64,000 nucleotides of DNA from Fischerella sp. PCC 9431 (GTDB lineage: Bacteria > Cyanobacteriota > Cyanobacteriia > Cyanobacteriales > Nostocaceae): the NCBI RefSeq assembly GCF_000447295.1, contig NZ_KE650771.1, positions 2,807,240 to 2,871,239 of the forward strand. The letters run 5' to 3'. A program made the position numbers and the translations under genes. Below are positions 36,164 to 45,921 of this stretch, one piece after another. Under the pieces are notes generated by a model. That model worked only from the letters and a program-made list of their open reading frames with translations. It was not told where the DNA came from and did not search any database. The first letter of the stretch is position 1. The number at the start of each line of letters is the position of its first letter.

Positions 36164-36626
36164 TGATACACCTCAGTATAAAATTGGGATTATCAACTGT
36201 AGACTTCGTAGCGTGAGTTAGGGAAAAGGGTAAAGGTCATCTTTTAACAGGATTTTGAATTGACCCCACAAACAAATCTGCTTGCTCTGTACCATCAAAC
36301 TAATCATTGGTTATGAGCGATCGCCCATTAGCACAGAAATTATTTTTTCACCTTTATAATATTGTTTCAAGAGCAAATAAGCTAGTTAAGTAAATTAATT
36401 TATTTTTTGTATTCAGAGTATTTGTTTCTTCTACAGTATTTCTAAACGTTTCTACCCGTGCTGAAATGGTTGGGAAGTTGAAAGGTTGAGTTTATACAGC
36501 GTAGGAAAGGGGAAACTTCAGTTTCAAGCCCCTTTTCATTCCCTCTCTAAAGGAAGTTGTTTGACTGAAAAATAATTAACTAGACTGAATTCAGTGAATT
36601 CATAATTAGCATACCGGGAGAAAGAG
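36164..36626. other. 463-bp spacer, no gene seen
   Basis: AT-rich spacer between divergent genes. The only structure noticed is a stem-loop near 36506-36536 (AAAGGGG with CCCCTTT and a T-run), about 90 bases before the quinone-reductase-like gene. It could end a short upstream transcript. Confidence 0.45.
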
Positions 36627-37571
36627 ATGAAAGCAGCTGTCATTCATCGGTATGGTTCTGCTGATGTGTTGCAATATGAAGATGTCGCACCACCAACAAT
36701 CAAAACTGACGAATTACTTGTAAAAGTTCACGCCAGTTGTATTAACCCGGCTGATTGGAAAATCCGCAAGGGAATGTTGAAAATTGTCACAGGCAATAAA
36801 TTCCCAATGATTCTAGGATTTGATTTTGCAGGTGAAGTCGTGGAAATTGGTGCTAATGTTACACGCTTCACAATCGGAGATTCAATCTACGGCACTCTCA
36901 AACCACCAAATGGAGGTGCTTACGCAGAGTTTGCAGCAGTTTCAGAACATTGTATTGCTCTCAAACCCACAAACATCAGCTATACAGAAGCAGCTTCTAT
37001 ACCCGTCGCTGGACTGACTGCTTTACAAGGACTGCGAGACCAAGGCAACATTAAACCAGGACAAGCTGTTTTAATTAATGGTGCTTCTGGTGGTGTGGGA
37101 ACTTTCGCGGTACAAATTGCCAAGATATTGGGTGCAGAAGTGACTGGTGTTTGCAGTACGAAAAACCTAGAGTTTGTCAAATCTTTAGGAGCAGATCGCG
37201 TCATCGATTACACGCAACAAGATTTTACTCAAGATTCAGTGCAGTACGATATTATTTTTGATGCAGTTGGCAAGCGGTCTTTTTTTGATTGCAAAAAAGC
37301 ACTAAAGCCTAACGGAATTTATGTGACTACGCTACCCACTCCAGAAAATATTCTGCCAGGAATTGTGACAATGATTATTCCTGGGAAAAAAGCCAAATTG
37401 GTGTTGGAATCCCCCAAAGCTCAAGATTTAGTTTATCTGAAAGAAATGATAGAAGCGGGTAAACTCCGTATTGTGATTGATCGCACCTATTCCCTCCAAG
37501 AAATAGCCGCAGCTCATGCTTATAGCGAAAGTGAACATGCTGTCGGAAAAATTGCGATCGCCATAACATAG
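36627..37571 (+). CDS. NADP-dependent quinone-reductase-like MDR protein
   Basis: This is a zinc-free medium-chain dehydrogenase/reductase of the quinone oxidoreductase/reticulon-4-interacting-protein-1-like group. The N-terminal GroES-like domain shows HASCINPADWKIRKGML and GFDFAGEVVEIG. The Rossmann domain shows VLINGASGGVGTFAVQIAK, with the AxxGxxG pattern for NADP. None of the zinc ligands of alcohol dehydrogenases are present. GGGAGAAAGAG precedes the ATG closely. Length is 314 residues. It probably reduces quinones or reactive enals in the cytoplasm; the substrate is unknown. Confidence 0.9.
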   Translation: MKAAVIHRYGSADVLQYEDVAPPTIKTDELLVKVHASCINPADWKIRKGMLKIVTGNKFPMILGFDFAGEVVEIGANVTRFTIGDSIYGTLKPPNGGAYAEFAAVSEHCIALKPTNISYTEAASIPVAGLTALQGLRDQGNIKPGQAVLINGASGGVGTFAVQIAKILGAEVTGVCSTKNLEFVKSLGADRVIDYTQQDFTQDSVQYDIIFDAVGKRSFFDCKKALKPNGIYVTTLPTPENILPGIVTMIIPGKKAKLVLESPKAQDLVYLKEMIEAGKLRIVIDRTYSLQEIAAAHAYSESEHAVGKIAIAIT

Positions 37572-37628
37572 AAATTTATCATTTGGGTGCGTGATACCAC
37601 AGGCTAACGCACCTCCTTGAATAACCCT

Positions 37629-38417
37629 TTACGAAATTAATTCTAAAATCCTTTTGGGTGTGAGTTCTTGCACATTATTCAAAACTATAGCTGCTCCTGC
37701 TTGCCGCAGAGTCTCAGCATAAGCATCACGGCGCGCTGTTGTTTCCTGAACATGTGGCGGTAACACACCCACACCAATCCAAGTTTTTTCGGATTGGAGA
37801 GATCTCTGACGAGCTTTCTCTACTGTATACATGTCAGCGACTGTATCTCCGACATATACTATTAAAGATGATTTGTCAATACTCTCTTCCAACAGCCGAA
37901 CAGTAGCAAAAAGTCCCGTTGGATCTGGTTTTCCTGGTGCATCTTCCATAGCAATTAATACTGGAGATTGTAAACCCAGGCGACCTTGCAAAACGTAGTT
38001 AGCAGAACCACGAGTCGCACCACTGAAAAATCCCCAAGCAATACCAGCTAAAGTCAGTTGTTCGAGATAACTAGGACTTAACAATAAAGGTTCATCACAA
38101 ATATAGCCAGTGAAATTTTCAGGATCAGTACCTCGATAACGACCTTGAAAAAAAGCAACAATATTTTTGTAATCCAATTCCAATTGTGTGCGGGACTGTC
38201 CTTGAGCTTCAAAATATCGATAGATTAACTCTTGGGAAGCTTCCCAATCATTATTCCAAATTCCTTCAGACTTTAACTTGTCAATATCCAGTGGTGTCGG
38301 ACGATACTCACCTTGAGTAAAATTTTCCACCGTATCTGCGATCGCGCGACGATAGGAACCACTCACATCGCGCACAACACCATCAATATCAAAAATTACG
38401 ATTATGTTCATAGTCAT
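37629..38417 (-). CDS. HAD-superfamily hydrolase (phosphatase-like)
   Basis: Motif I is IVIFDIDGVVRDVSGSYR, with the nucleophile Asp and the acid/base Asp two residues on. Motif II is FFSGATRGS, and motif IV is IVYVGDTVADMYTV with the metal-binding Asp pair. The layout matches the HAD-IA 'hyp1' subfamily (TIGR01548-like) found in cyanobacteria, with a helical cap domain between motifs I and II. The substrate is unknown. The ATG at 38417 is used; the second ATG at 38411 is equally possible. A heptamer repeat lies immediately upstream. Confidence 0.85.
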   Translation of the reverse strand: MTMNIIVIFDIDGVVRDVSGSYRRAIADTVENFTQGEYRPTPLDIDKLKSEGIWNNDWEASQELIYRYFEAQGQSRTQLELDYKNIVAFFQGRYRGTDPENFTGYICDEPLLLSPSYLEQLTLAGIAWGFFSGATRGSANYVLQGRLGLQSPVLIAMEDAPGKPDPTGLFATVRLLEESIDKSSLIVYVGDTVADMYTVEKARQRSLQSEKTWIGVGVLPPHVQETTARRDAYAETLRQAGAAIVLNNVQELTPKRILELIS

Positions 38418-38420
38418 AAA

Positions 38421-38462
38421 TCAGTTATCAGTTACCAGTTATCAGTTATCAGTTATCAGTTG
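38421..38462. repeat. Heptanucleotide tandem repeat (ATCAGTT type)
   Basis: About six 7-bp units, one with a single change (ACCAGTT), lie in the region between the divergent HAD hydrolase and PSRP-3 genes. Confidence 0.8.
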
Positions 38463-38574
38463 GTCACTGTTAACTGATAGATCTTTGCTCCCCTCAATCA
38501 ATTTGTCCACCTGGCAGGGATTGCGATAGAATAAGCGATCGCTGTTGTTAGTAAGTATTGCGCGGAAATTTCGC

Positions 38575-38579
38575 GGAGG
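38575..38579 (+). promoter_or_regulatory. Ribosome-binding site that fixes the PSRP-3 start
   Basis: GGAGG is followed by five bases and then TTG. This spacing selects the TTG at 38585 over the GTG at 38579, which overlaps the motif itself. Confidence 0.75.
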
Positions 38580-38584
38580 TGCGA

Positions 38585-38884
38585 TTGTCAAAGTTCATTT
38601 TGAAAATTTTGTGGTTAGACGAAAACGTCGCCCTGGCAGTTGATCAGGTGGTAGGTAAAGGTACTAGTCCTTTGACAAAGTACTTTTTCTGGCCTAGAAA
38701 TGACGCTTGGGAAGAACTCAAAAAAGAGCTAGAGTCAAAACACTGGATTACTGAGGTAGATCGGGTAGAGTTACTCAATAAAGCTACCGAAGTTATCAAC
38801 TACTGGCAAGAGGAAGGCAGAAACCGCCCGATGTCAGAAGCACAAGGGAAATTTCCCGATGTTGCTTTCACAGGTAGCGCTTAG
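38585..38884 (+). CDS. 30S ribosomal protein PSRP-3 (Ycf65 family)
   Basis: This is the cyanobacterial version of plastid-specific ribosomal protein 3, a component of the 30S subunit, named ycf65 in algal plastids. The conserved block [20 protein letters not shown] followed by [22 protein letters not shown] is unmistakable. The chosen start is the TTG at 38585, giving the standard opening (M)SKFILK and 99 residues. The frame runs further upstream to 38558, but the GGAGG at 38575-38579 supports the TTG. Confidence 0.93.
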   Translation: MSKFILKILWLDENVALAVDQVVGKGTSPLTKYFFWPRNDAWEELKKELESKHWITEVDRVELLNKATEVINYWQEEGRNRPMSEAQGKFPDVAFTGSA

Positions 38885-38970
38885 AAGAAGGCAGAAGGCA
38901 GAAGGGTTAAAATTAATACTTCATCCTTCACCTTTTATCTTTCATATTTCACACTTCAACTTTGCTGTTG

Positions 38971-40719
38971 TTAAAGCTGCCATAGCTTAATAGTTTTATC
39001 CCTGCTGCCACTTACAATTATTTGTGCAACAGGGTTGACAACAACAGTAGTTACTGAGTCCCCATGTCCAGTGAGAGTAGCAATTTCTTCTCCTGTACGG
39101 ACTCTCCAAAGCTTGAGTTTATTGTCTCTACTTCCACTAATTAGCGTTTCGCCATCAGCGCTAAAAGCTACTGCTAGAACAGACCAGGAATGGCCTAGTA
39201 GTGTGTGAGTTACCTGACCAGTATTTACATCCCACAATTTGATAGTGTTATCATCGCTACCAGTTGCCAAGATTTTACCGTCGGGACTGAAGGCGACTGT
39301 CGAAACTGCCCATGCATGACCCGAAAGGCTATAACATGGGCAGTTTTCAATTTTTTTCTGGGTTTGCGTGTGAAGCGAAGACAAATTCCAAAGACGAATT
39401 GTTCTGTCAAAACTAGCACTAGCAAGTAGTTGATGTTGAGGACTAAATGCAACAGCACTTACCTGTAACTGGTGTCCAGCTAAAGTCCCAATTTCTTCAC
39501 CTGTTGTGATATTCCAAAGTTTAACTGTTTTATCCCAGCTACCACTAGCTAAAATCCCCTCAAGGCTAAACGCAACTGATTTGACAGCGCTTGAGTGTCC
39601 TAAAAGGGTACAAATTTCCTCAAATGTGTTGAGATTCCATAATTTAATAGTTTTATCATCGCTTGCTGTTGCCAAAATATTTTCCTGGGAACTGAAAGCA
39701 ACTGATTTCACAGCTTGAGAATGTCCCGTTAAAGTAAATATGAGTTTGTGAGTGTTTAAATTCCACAGTTTAATAGTTTTATCATCATGACCACTGGCTA
39801 ATATTTGACAATCAGGACTAATAGCAACAGAATTTACACTACTCAAATCACTTGGATATCTAGTTAAAGTATGCAAGCATTCCTGTACATGATTTTGAAT
39901 TTTTATTTGTTCCCAAGCTAGTAGATTTTGAGGTACATAAATACCCAATGCTTGCATGACTTCATCAGCTGACTGAAAGCGATGATTCACATCAATCTCA
40001 ATCAGCTTGTTAATAATTTTGACTAAGCGATCGCTCACTTTCATGGTTAAATATTGTTGCCAAACCCAGGAGTTACTGGCAATATCAAATAAATCAAAAG
40101 GGGAAATATGGGTGAGTAAGTAAATACAGGTTACACCTAAACTATAAAGATCACTGGCAAAAACAGCTTGACCTTGCATTTGTTCTGGTGCAGCATATTC
40201 TGGACTAATTAAGCTTTTTGGCTCTGATATTTGCTGACTTGCAAGTAATTTTGCTGTACTAAAATCGACCAAAAATATATTTCCTTTTGTGAACTTACCA
40301 GAAGAACTCAAAATAATATTTTCCGGTTTAATATCACCGTGAATCAGGTTGCGATCGCTAATAAATTTAATCACGGGTAACAAACTTTCTAAAAGTTGCC
40401 AAATTTGAGTTTCATCAAAAGTTCCCTGTTCTTCTAGCAACGCAGCTAAATTTTTACCCTCAATCAATTCTTGTACTAAATAAAAGTATTCATTTTCGGC
40501 AAAATATGATATTAATTCAGGAATTTGTGGGTATTTGCCCAATTCCTCTAATCGCTGTGCTAGTTGTCCAAAATTTTCAGGTGTATGATTTTGTTTTGCA
40601 AATTGTTGCACAACACAAAAAAATGGGAGAGATTGACCTTCATCTACAGCGAGAAAAGTTTGACAATCTCCCCCTTGACCAATTTGTTTAATGAAGCGAT
40701 AGCGTTCGTGTAGTAACAC
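38971..40719 (-). CDS. WD40-repeat protein with degenerate Ser/Thr kinase domain
   Basis: The N-terminal ~270 residues have the fold of a Hanks-type kinase and the C-terminal ~300 residues contain seven WD40 repeats, enough for one complete beta-propeller. The kinase part is unusual. The ATP-binding lysine of the VVKQ motif is a glutamine (CVVQQF). The alpha-C glutamate appears lost (FGQLAQRLEEL). HRD has become HGD (LIHGDIKPENI) and DFG has become DFS (LVDFSTAK). It may therefore be a pseudokinase scaffold or have an atypical mechanism. The GTG at 40719 gives MLLHERYRF, a usual opening; a TTG at 40740 is also open. No membrane segment is seen. Confidence 0.85.
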   Translation of the reverse strand: MLLHERYRFIKQIGQGGDCQTFLAVDEGQSLPFFCVVQQFAKQNHTPENFGQLAQRLEELGKYPQIPELISYFAENEYFYLVQELIEGKNLAALLEEQGTFDETQIWQLLESLLPVIKFISDRNLIHGDIKPENIILSSSGKFTKGNIFLVDFSTAKLLASQQISEPKSLISPEYAAPEQMQGQAVFASDLYSLGVTCIYLLTHISPFDLFDIASNSWVWQQYLTMKVSDRLVKIINKLIEIDVNHRFQSADEVMQALGIYVPQNLLAWEQIKIQNHVQECLHTLTRYPSDLSSVNSVAISPDCQILASGHDDKTIKLWNLNTHKLIFTLTGHSQAVKSVAFSSQENILATASDDKTIKLWNLNTFEEICTLLGHSSAVKSVAFSLEGILASGSWDKTVKLWNITTGEEIGTLAGHQLQVSAVAFSPQHQLLASASFDRTIRLWNLSSLHTQTQKKIENCPCYSLSGHAWAVSTVAFSPDGKILATGSDDNTIKLWDVNTGQVTHTLLGHSWSVLAVAFSADGETLISGSRDNKLKLWRVRTGEEIATLTGHGDSVTTVVVNPVAQIIVSGSRDKTIKLWQL

Positions 40720-40758
40720 TATTTTGAAATCACAGGACAATTGTTTATTATTCAGTTC

Positions 40759-40806
40759 GTAGTCAGCACTTTAGTGCTTAAAACTGAGCGTTAAAACGCT
40801 CACTAC
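40759..40806. repeat. Double-hairpin palindromic element
   Basis: GTAGT and ACTAC flank two perfect short palindromes, AGCACTTTAGTGCT and GAGCGTTAAAACGCTC. The element sits between the SPFH gene and the downstream WD40 gene and could act as an attenuating or processing site. Confidence 0.6.
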
Positions 40807-40818
40807 AAACTAATTTTT

Positions 40819-43014
40819 CTAACCAACATTTCCATCCAACGGAAAATCAACAACCACGGGTGAATTACCATTTGGTTGAACTGGTTCTGGTTCAGTAATT
40901 GGTGATTTCGGCTGCAACGGTGATATGACTTCGCCTGGTTTAGCTGTTTGATTCCAGAGAATCATCGAAAGCAAACCATCTACCAAACCGTTGCTAGTCC
41001 CATTGTTAGCACCAACTAAGACATCGGGGATGAGACGAACGTGGCGATCGCCTATAATTTGCATCAACTGCATAGCTGTGTAACCCTGTGAACCCAAGGC
41101 TTCCACACCAGCACGGTATGCTTCTGCTTTGGCGTTACCAGTAGCACGGATGGCTTCGGCTTCAGCAAGGCTTTTGAGTCGTAGAGATTGGGCTTCTGCA
41201 TCGGCTCTTAAGCGAATGGCTTCGGCTTCACCTGTGGTTTCTTTAACTTTGGCATTTGCTTTGAGTTCGGCAATTTTCACACCTTGCTCAGACTTCACCG
41301 CTTCTTGCTGAATGTCAGCCTTAGCTTTCAATTCAGCAATCATCACGCCCTGCTCAGACTTCACCATATCTTGTTGGATATCAGCCAAAGCTGTTTCTCG
41401 TACCAGTTGCTGTCTCTGAGTTTGCGCCTGCTGCTGAACTTCAAAAGTTTTACGCTGTTCTTCGGCAATTTTCCGGTCTGTCTGCGTTTGCATCAACGTT
41501 GCTGGCGGTTGAATATCACCAATCAAGGTATCGATCGCCTGTACATCATAAGCCCGCAGCGCTACTCTAATAAAATCGGCGGCTTCTGCTTGCCGTTCGC
41601 TACGGGCGCTCAAGAAATCTAGTACGGTGTAATCTTGGGCTGAGTTGCGGAAATAGTTACCAATCGTTGGTTCCAATACATGGTCTACTAAATTCTGCAT
41701 CGAACCTACACGAGAAATTACCTTGGGAGCATCCAAAGCACCAACGTGAATAATTTGGGCAATTTCCAAGTCAAAAGCAAACCCGTCTTTGGAACGTACT
41801 GTTAAAGAGCCAAGTTTGGCATCATAATTATGGCGTTCAGTGCGACCCGACCAATTTAAAACAATATTGGTTGTTGGCACTAATTCAATTTTCATGATGC
41901 GGCTATTGACGGGGTGCTTACCTGGATACAGGGGTTCTATCCAAACACCTTTGTGTCCTTGATTAACTAAGTTCCCGTGGGTAAAAGCTGCACCACTCAC
42001 GTCTTCATGAGCCATACCGACAAACGAAATCACTACACCCACATAACCAATCGGAATTTCTGTCATCGGTACTTGCTCAACTTGGACAAACCAAGGATTC
42101 AAGTTCCAAGAACCAGAAAGCAAAATCTGTTCTTGCAAACCCCGACGTCCGCCACCATCAATAAATCTTTGTCCATTTTGGAAGTTATCGTGAGCAGCAA
42201 TCACTGGACCAGCAATTTCACCGCCAGGAATCGGAAGACCATCTAAAGTTGTAACGATACCAACTTTGTCTCCAGCCACACTATACACCCGCAACTGTTC
42301 TGGACTCATGCCATGTTTGTTGGCGTTAGCTGCTGTGATCACCTTAAATAGGGCGGTGTTGATTCGGTAAGTACCAGCTGTAAGAAAACCCATTTGTCGC
42401 CCTTTTTCCCCGCCATGAGTCAGGAATTTCCGGGCGTCTTGAAAATTATCGCATTCTACAACCTTGCCCAAAATACGTTCCGGTGGGGTATGGGTGCCAT
42501 CTTCCGCTACAATCAGAGCAATTTCACCTTGAGGAACAACAACCACTGACTCTTTTTTGACTGAGTATTGCCAAGGCCAATAGCCCCAGTGCCAACCAGG
42601 AGCTAGAGTATCAGCTTGAAAACCAGCTTCGCCGTTCATGGCGATTAAACGTCCGGCGGGAAGTCCACGTCCAGAAATCGTAAATTTTTTAATAACAATG
42701 CCAACTTCTCGTTCACCAATCACAACCAGTCCGCCAAAAAACAAGGGGACAAAAATCACAACACCACCCACAACAATAATAGGGACAACTCCCCAGGGTG
42801 ACACACCTGAAAGTTGAACAGTCGTTGGTTGTGTCTGCTGTATTTGGGTTGGAATTGAGGCGAATTCTTGCGGAATAGCTTTCTTAATCGGATTAGCGCT
42901 AGCCGTATGAATGCTACCAGCTAAAGTCAAAGTTGTGATTACAGATGCTGCGAAACGAAGTATCTTATTTTGCTTTTGTTTACTTTTATTAGAGGAATCT
43001 TGTGAGCCTTCCAT
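40819..43014 (-). CDS. SPFH/flotillin-like membrane protein
   Basis: This 731-residue protein has an N-terminal hydrophobic segment (FAASVITTLTLAGSIHTASA) and a strong membrane segment near 74-98 (GVVPIIVVGGVVIFVPLFFGGLVV). An SPFH/band-7-type domain follows, with GEREVGIVIKKF, APGWHWG and later VRSKDGFAFDLEIAQIIHV. Between about 550 and 660 lies a long charged helix with near-repeated segments (DIQQDMVKSEQGVMIAELKA and DIQQEAVKSEQGVKIAELKA, then AEAEAIRATGNAKAEA). This arrangement is that of flotillin-like scaffolds, which oligomerise on membrane microdomains. The Pro-rich C-terminus is variable. The function in this organism is unknown. Confidence 0.85.
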   Translation of the reverse strand: MEGSQDSSNKSKQKQNKILRFAASVITTLTLAGSIHTASANPIKKAIPQEFASIPTQIQQTQPTTVQLSGVSPWGVVPIIVVGGVVIFVPLFFGGLVVIGEREVGIVIKKFTISGRGLPAGRLIAMNGEAGFQADTLAPGWHWGYWPWQYSVKKESVVVVPQGEIALIVAEDGTHTPPERILGKVVECDNFQDARKFLTHGGEKGRQMGFLTAGTYRINTALFKVITAANANKHGMSPEQLRVYSVAGDKVGIVTTLDGLPIPGGEIAGPVIAAHDNFQNGQRFIDGGGRRGLQEQILLSGSWNLNPWFVQVEQVPMTEIPIGYVGVVISFVGMAHEDVSGAAFTHGNLVNQGHKGVWIEPLYPGKHPVNSRIMKIELVPTTNIVLNWSGRTERHNYDAKLGSLTVRSKDGFAFDLEIAQIIHVGALDAPKVISRVGSMQNLVDHVLEPTIGNYFRNSAQDYTVLDFLSARSERQAEAADFIRVALRAYDVQAIDTLIGDIQPPATLMQTQTDRKIAEEQRKTFEVQQQAQTQRQQLVRETALADIQQDMVKSEQGVMIAELKAKADIQQEAVKSEQGVKIAELKANAKVKETTGEAEAIRLRADAEAQSLRLKSLAEAEAIRATGNAKAEAYRAGVEALGSQGYTAMQLMQIIGDRHVRLIPDVLVGANNGTSNGLVDGLLSMILWNQTAKPGEVISPLQPKSPITEPEPVQPNGNSPVVVDFPLDGNVG

Positions 43015-43210
43015 ATATTTGCCCCTCTGGGCAACTAATTATCTAACGTATCACTTCACTTAAATTTCCCCGAATTTCTTAAACTTGTTGTAATTTTGAC
43101 AAAAGTTTACTAATAACCAAAAGTACACGCAAAATTTCTCGGTGTGCATCATTTTGCATGATGGTCGATATCTAAAAACCCGGTTTATAGAAAGAAGATT
43201 AAAGGTTTTG

Positions 43211-45910
43211 CTACACCGTACCCTTACGAATCATTTCAAAACCATATACATAAATGTCTGCAAATTTATAGCGTTGCTCCTTTTCACGCCATTCAGCAAG
43301 ACCAATTTCGCTCAGAAAATCCGCAAAATCGTCAAATTGTAATATATCCTGTGCTGATCTATGCCATATATTTTGCAATTCTTCTCTTGACAAAAGAGCT
43401 GAGACATCCTTAAGAGAGTCAAAGAATTGACTCAAATGAGGATATTCCTCTTTAATCGCATCACACCGTTCTTCTGATGCTTTCTTCAATCCCATTTCCA
43501 AAGATGTTGCTCGAAGTAAACGGTCTGTAGGAGATTTAATTGAGGATTGTCCTTTGTAACTTAACTCTTGTTCTTTTGCTCCTTTAAGCAATATGCTCAA
43601 ACTTCGAGGAAAAGTAGTACCACTTGAGTCAGTTAAGCGTTCATACACCCATCGAGATACATACTTAGCTTTATTTCCACTTCTTCGACGACTTCCCCAA
43701 AGCAATTCTAAGGCTCGATCAATAGCTTCTTCATTGGCTTGATCAATACTCTCAATAGGAGAAAATCGATCAACCAAGTTTTTAAATTTTTCTGATTGAA
43801 TTGCTTGTCGTAGTGCTAATCGCAGAAAGTCAATTCTAGTCCACTGCAAGAGAATATCACGCCCATTAAAATGGCTTTTATTATCAAAACTTAGGCGATT
43901 CCAAATATCTTCTCTTAAAAATATTTTAAATTTAATTGCTGTCAATCGACGAGCATCACAAGACTGCAAAAATTGGAATAAACCTGTTAAGGCTTTTTGT
44001 CTAACCTCTCCTTCTTCAGGGAAATCTTCATCTAAATCATCATAAAGGAACCAAAGCATTTGAGATTGGTTCCTCGCTTTTTCATTAACAATATCTATTG
44101 CATCCTTAACTATAAGTTGCAAACGAGAATCAGTAGATAATTGTAGTAATGCTTGAGTGTGTTCATACTGCCATTTTTCAGCCGAGAGATTATTTATTAT
44201 TGGTTTTAAATCACTAAATTTTTGACCTTGTTTACCTCTAGGGAAACTGAAATATTGTCTTTGAAATGCTCTTAGAAGTAAATAAGCTCTCCAAAAAGCT
44301 TCCCATGAGCCACCATTCTGTTGTAATTCGTGATTAATGACTCGAAATTCATCACGAGATGGGCGATTATCATTAAATCTACCATGAGATGACAAACAAA
44401 CTGTATTATCTAATCGGCTACGAGCCAATTGTTGAGCAACATCATAATGTTTTAGTAAAAGCCAATAAAGAGCCGTTTTGCCAGTTCCTTTCCTACCTCT
44501 AATTAGACAAGTAGTATCATCTAAAAACCTGTCAAAATCAGTAGTGCGTTGAAATAGTAAGCTGAGATTTTGCTTTTGGTCAGCAGCATTTACTTCCGGA
44601 AATTGAAAATTTTCAATAATTTCCCAGCGACTATCTGTGCTATTTAAAACCGTTTTTCGTTTTAGTTCATCGGTTTCTTCATCGATTAAATTAGCAATTC
44701 GAGTGTAATAATCTGATAATGCTGTTACAGGATAGTTATCAGCCAAAGCAATGAGGGAAAGGTAAGGAACTACTAATGGCTCTGGGGGGTCAGATTGAGA
44801 ATCAGATGAATCTGGTTCACTGCCATTAGTTTCATCTTCATTAATTTCATCGTTTTCATCGGTTTTATAATTAATCTTTTCATACAAGCCCTTCCAAATT
44901 TTTCGGACTTTAGCCATCCCACTTTCAGTAACATCTGGGACTGGAGTAAAAACAAAATTTATTGATATATTTTTTAAAACTTGAAGTGATTGTAGAAGTA
45001 AATCAATCCCTTGTCGATTTTGCTCATTAGGAAATAAAAATACAATAACTTCATCACCCACTTGTAACAATGAAAAAGCTCCCCATTGATTAATTCCTGT
45101 TCTTGAATCAACCAAAAGAATATCAGGTTTCAACTGTTCTTGAATTTCACGACTAAAAATAGACCAAAGATTTTCACCACTATCAATAACAGTAGTAGCT
45201 CGTAGATCATCAACTTTAGAAATATAATCCAAGTTTAGAGAACCAGCAGGAACAACAAATAATCTGCCTGTGGCGTTAGGTATTCTCACCTCGCCAAATA
45301 TTTGAGCAATTGAAATACTAGGATTACTACCTTCTGGTAAATACGAACGCTCATAAAAATAGTCAACAATTCCATAGCTTGGTTGTGGATTTAAGTTGAA
45401 TGCTGTACTCAAACCAGGTGCTTCTAAATCTAAATCAACAGCCACAACTTTACGACCACGCATCGCTAGAATCCAAGCAACATGAGTTAACGCAGTTGTT
45501 CGACCGACTCCTCCTTTAAAGGAATAAAATGTTACCGTTCTAGGTACATGCGGTCCACGCTGGTTAACTTGAGATTGATTTTGAGGATTTGCTGCGTGTA
45601 GAGCTAAATCTTGCCAAGTGTATACTGAAGCTCCGTTAACAACTTGTGGACGCGAAATATTTAGTGATTCTGCTTCTTGAAGTGTATATAGGGAGAGAAA
45701 ACCTGGCGATAAATGAGGAACTTGTGATTGCAGCAAACTTAGCACTTGCTCTTTGCGCTGAGGTATGGATAAACCAACAAAGCGATCGCTCACAATGCTC
45801 AAATTTACCAAGCCGGACGTAGAAATATTCATCTCAAGCCACTCATGCGGATTTTTTATATACACTTCTGTAATTTGCTGCTTGAGTGACCCTTGCCAAG
45901 TTTGCTGCAT
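43211..45910 (-). CDS. KGGVGR-motif ParA-like ATPase with second P-loop domain
   Basis: This 899-residue protein has at least three parts. Residues about 8-85 resemble a BolA-type fold (LSIVSDRFVGLSIPQRKEQV). Residues about 125-370 form a MinD/ParA-like domain with the variant P-loop FYSFKGGVGRTTA at about 130-139, DLDLEAPG, and LLVDSRTGIN. An acidic linker (about 375-400) leads to a second domain with the P-loop RGRKGTGKTALYW near 475 and FLYDDLDEDFP as Walker B, an AAA/STAND-like ATPase. KGGVGR ATPases are known from predicted NTP-dependent conflict systems. The ATG at 45910 is chosen because AAGGAGG lies six bases upstream, overlapping the stop of the HEPN-like gene. Its role is not established. 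Confidence 0.8.
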   Translation of the reverse strand: MQQTWQGSLKQQITEVYIKNPHEWLEMNISTSGLVNLSIVSDRFVGLSIPQRKEQVLSLLQSQVPHLSPGFLSLYTLQEAESLNISRPQVVNGASVYTWQDLALHAANPQNQSQVNQRGPHVPRTVTFYSFKGGVGRTTALTHVAWILAMRGRKVVAVDLDLEAPGLSTAFNLNPQPSYGIVDYFYERSYLPEGSNPSISIAQIFGEVRIPNATGRLFVVPAGSLNLDYISKVDDLRATTVIDSGENLWSIFSREIQEQLKPDILLVDSRTGINQWGAFSLLQVGDEVIVFLFPNEQNRQGIDLLLQSLQVLKNISINFVFTPVPDVTESGMAKVRKIWKGLYEKINYKTDENDEINEDETNGSEPDSSDSQSDPPEPLVVPYLSLIALADNYPVTALSDYYTRIANLIDEETDELKRKTVLNSTDSRWEIIENFQFPEVNAADQKQNLSLLFQRTTDFDRFLDDTTCLIRGRKGTGKTALYWLLLKHYDVAQQLARSRLDNTVCLSSHGRFNDNRPSRDEFRVINHELQQNGGSWEAFWRAYLLLRAFQRQYFSFPRGKQGQKFSDLKPIINNLSAEKWQYEHTQALLQLSTDSRLQLIVKDAIDIVNEKARNQSQMLWFLYDDLDEDFPEEGEVRQKALTGLFQFLQSCDARRLTAIKFKIFLREDIWNRLSFDNKSHFNGRDILLQWTRIDFLRLALRQAIQSEKFKNLVDRFSPIESIDQANEEAIDRALELLWGSRRRSGNKAKYVSRWVYERLTDSSGTTFPRSLSILLKGAKEQELSYKGQSSIKSPTDRLLRATSLEMGLKKASEERCDAIKEEYPHLSQFFDSLKDVSALLSREELQNIWHRSAQDILQFDDFADFLSEIGLAEWREKEQRYKFADIYVYGFEMIRKGTV

Positions 45911-45921
45911 TTTCATCCTCC

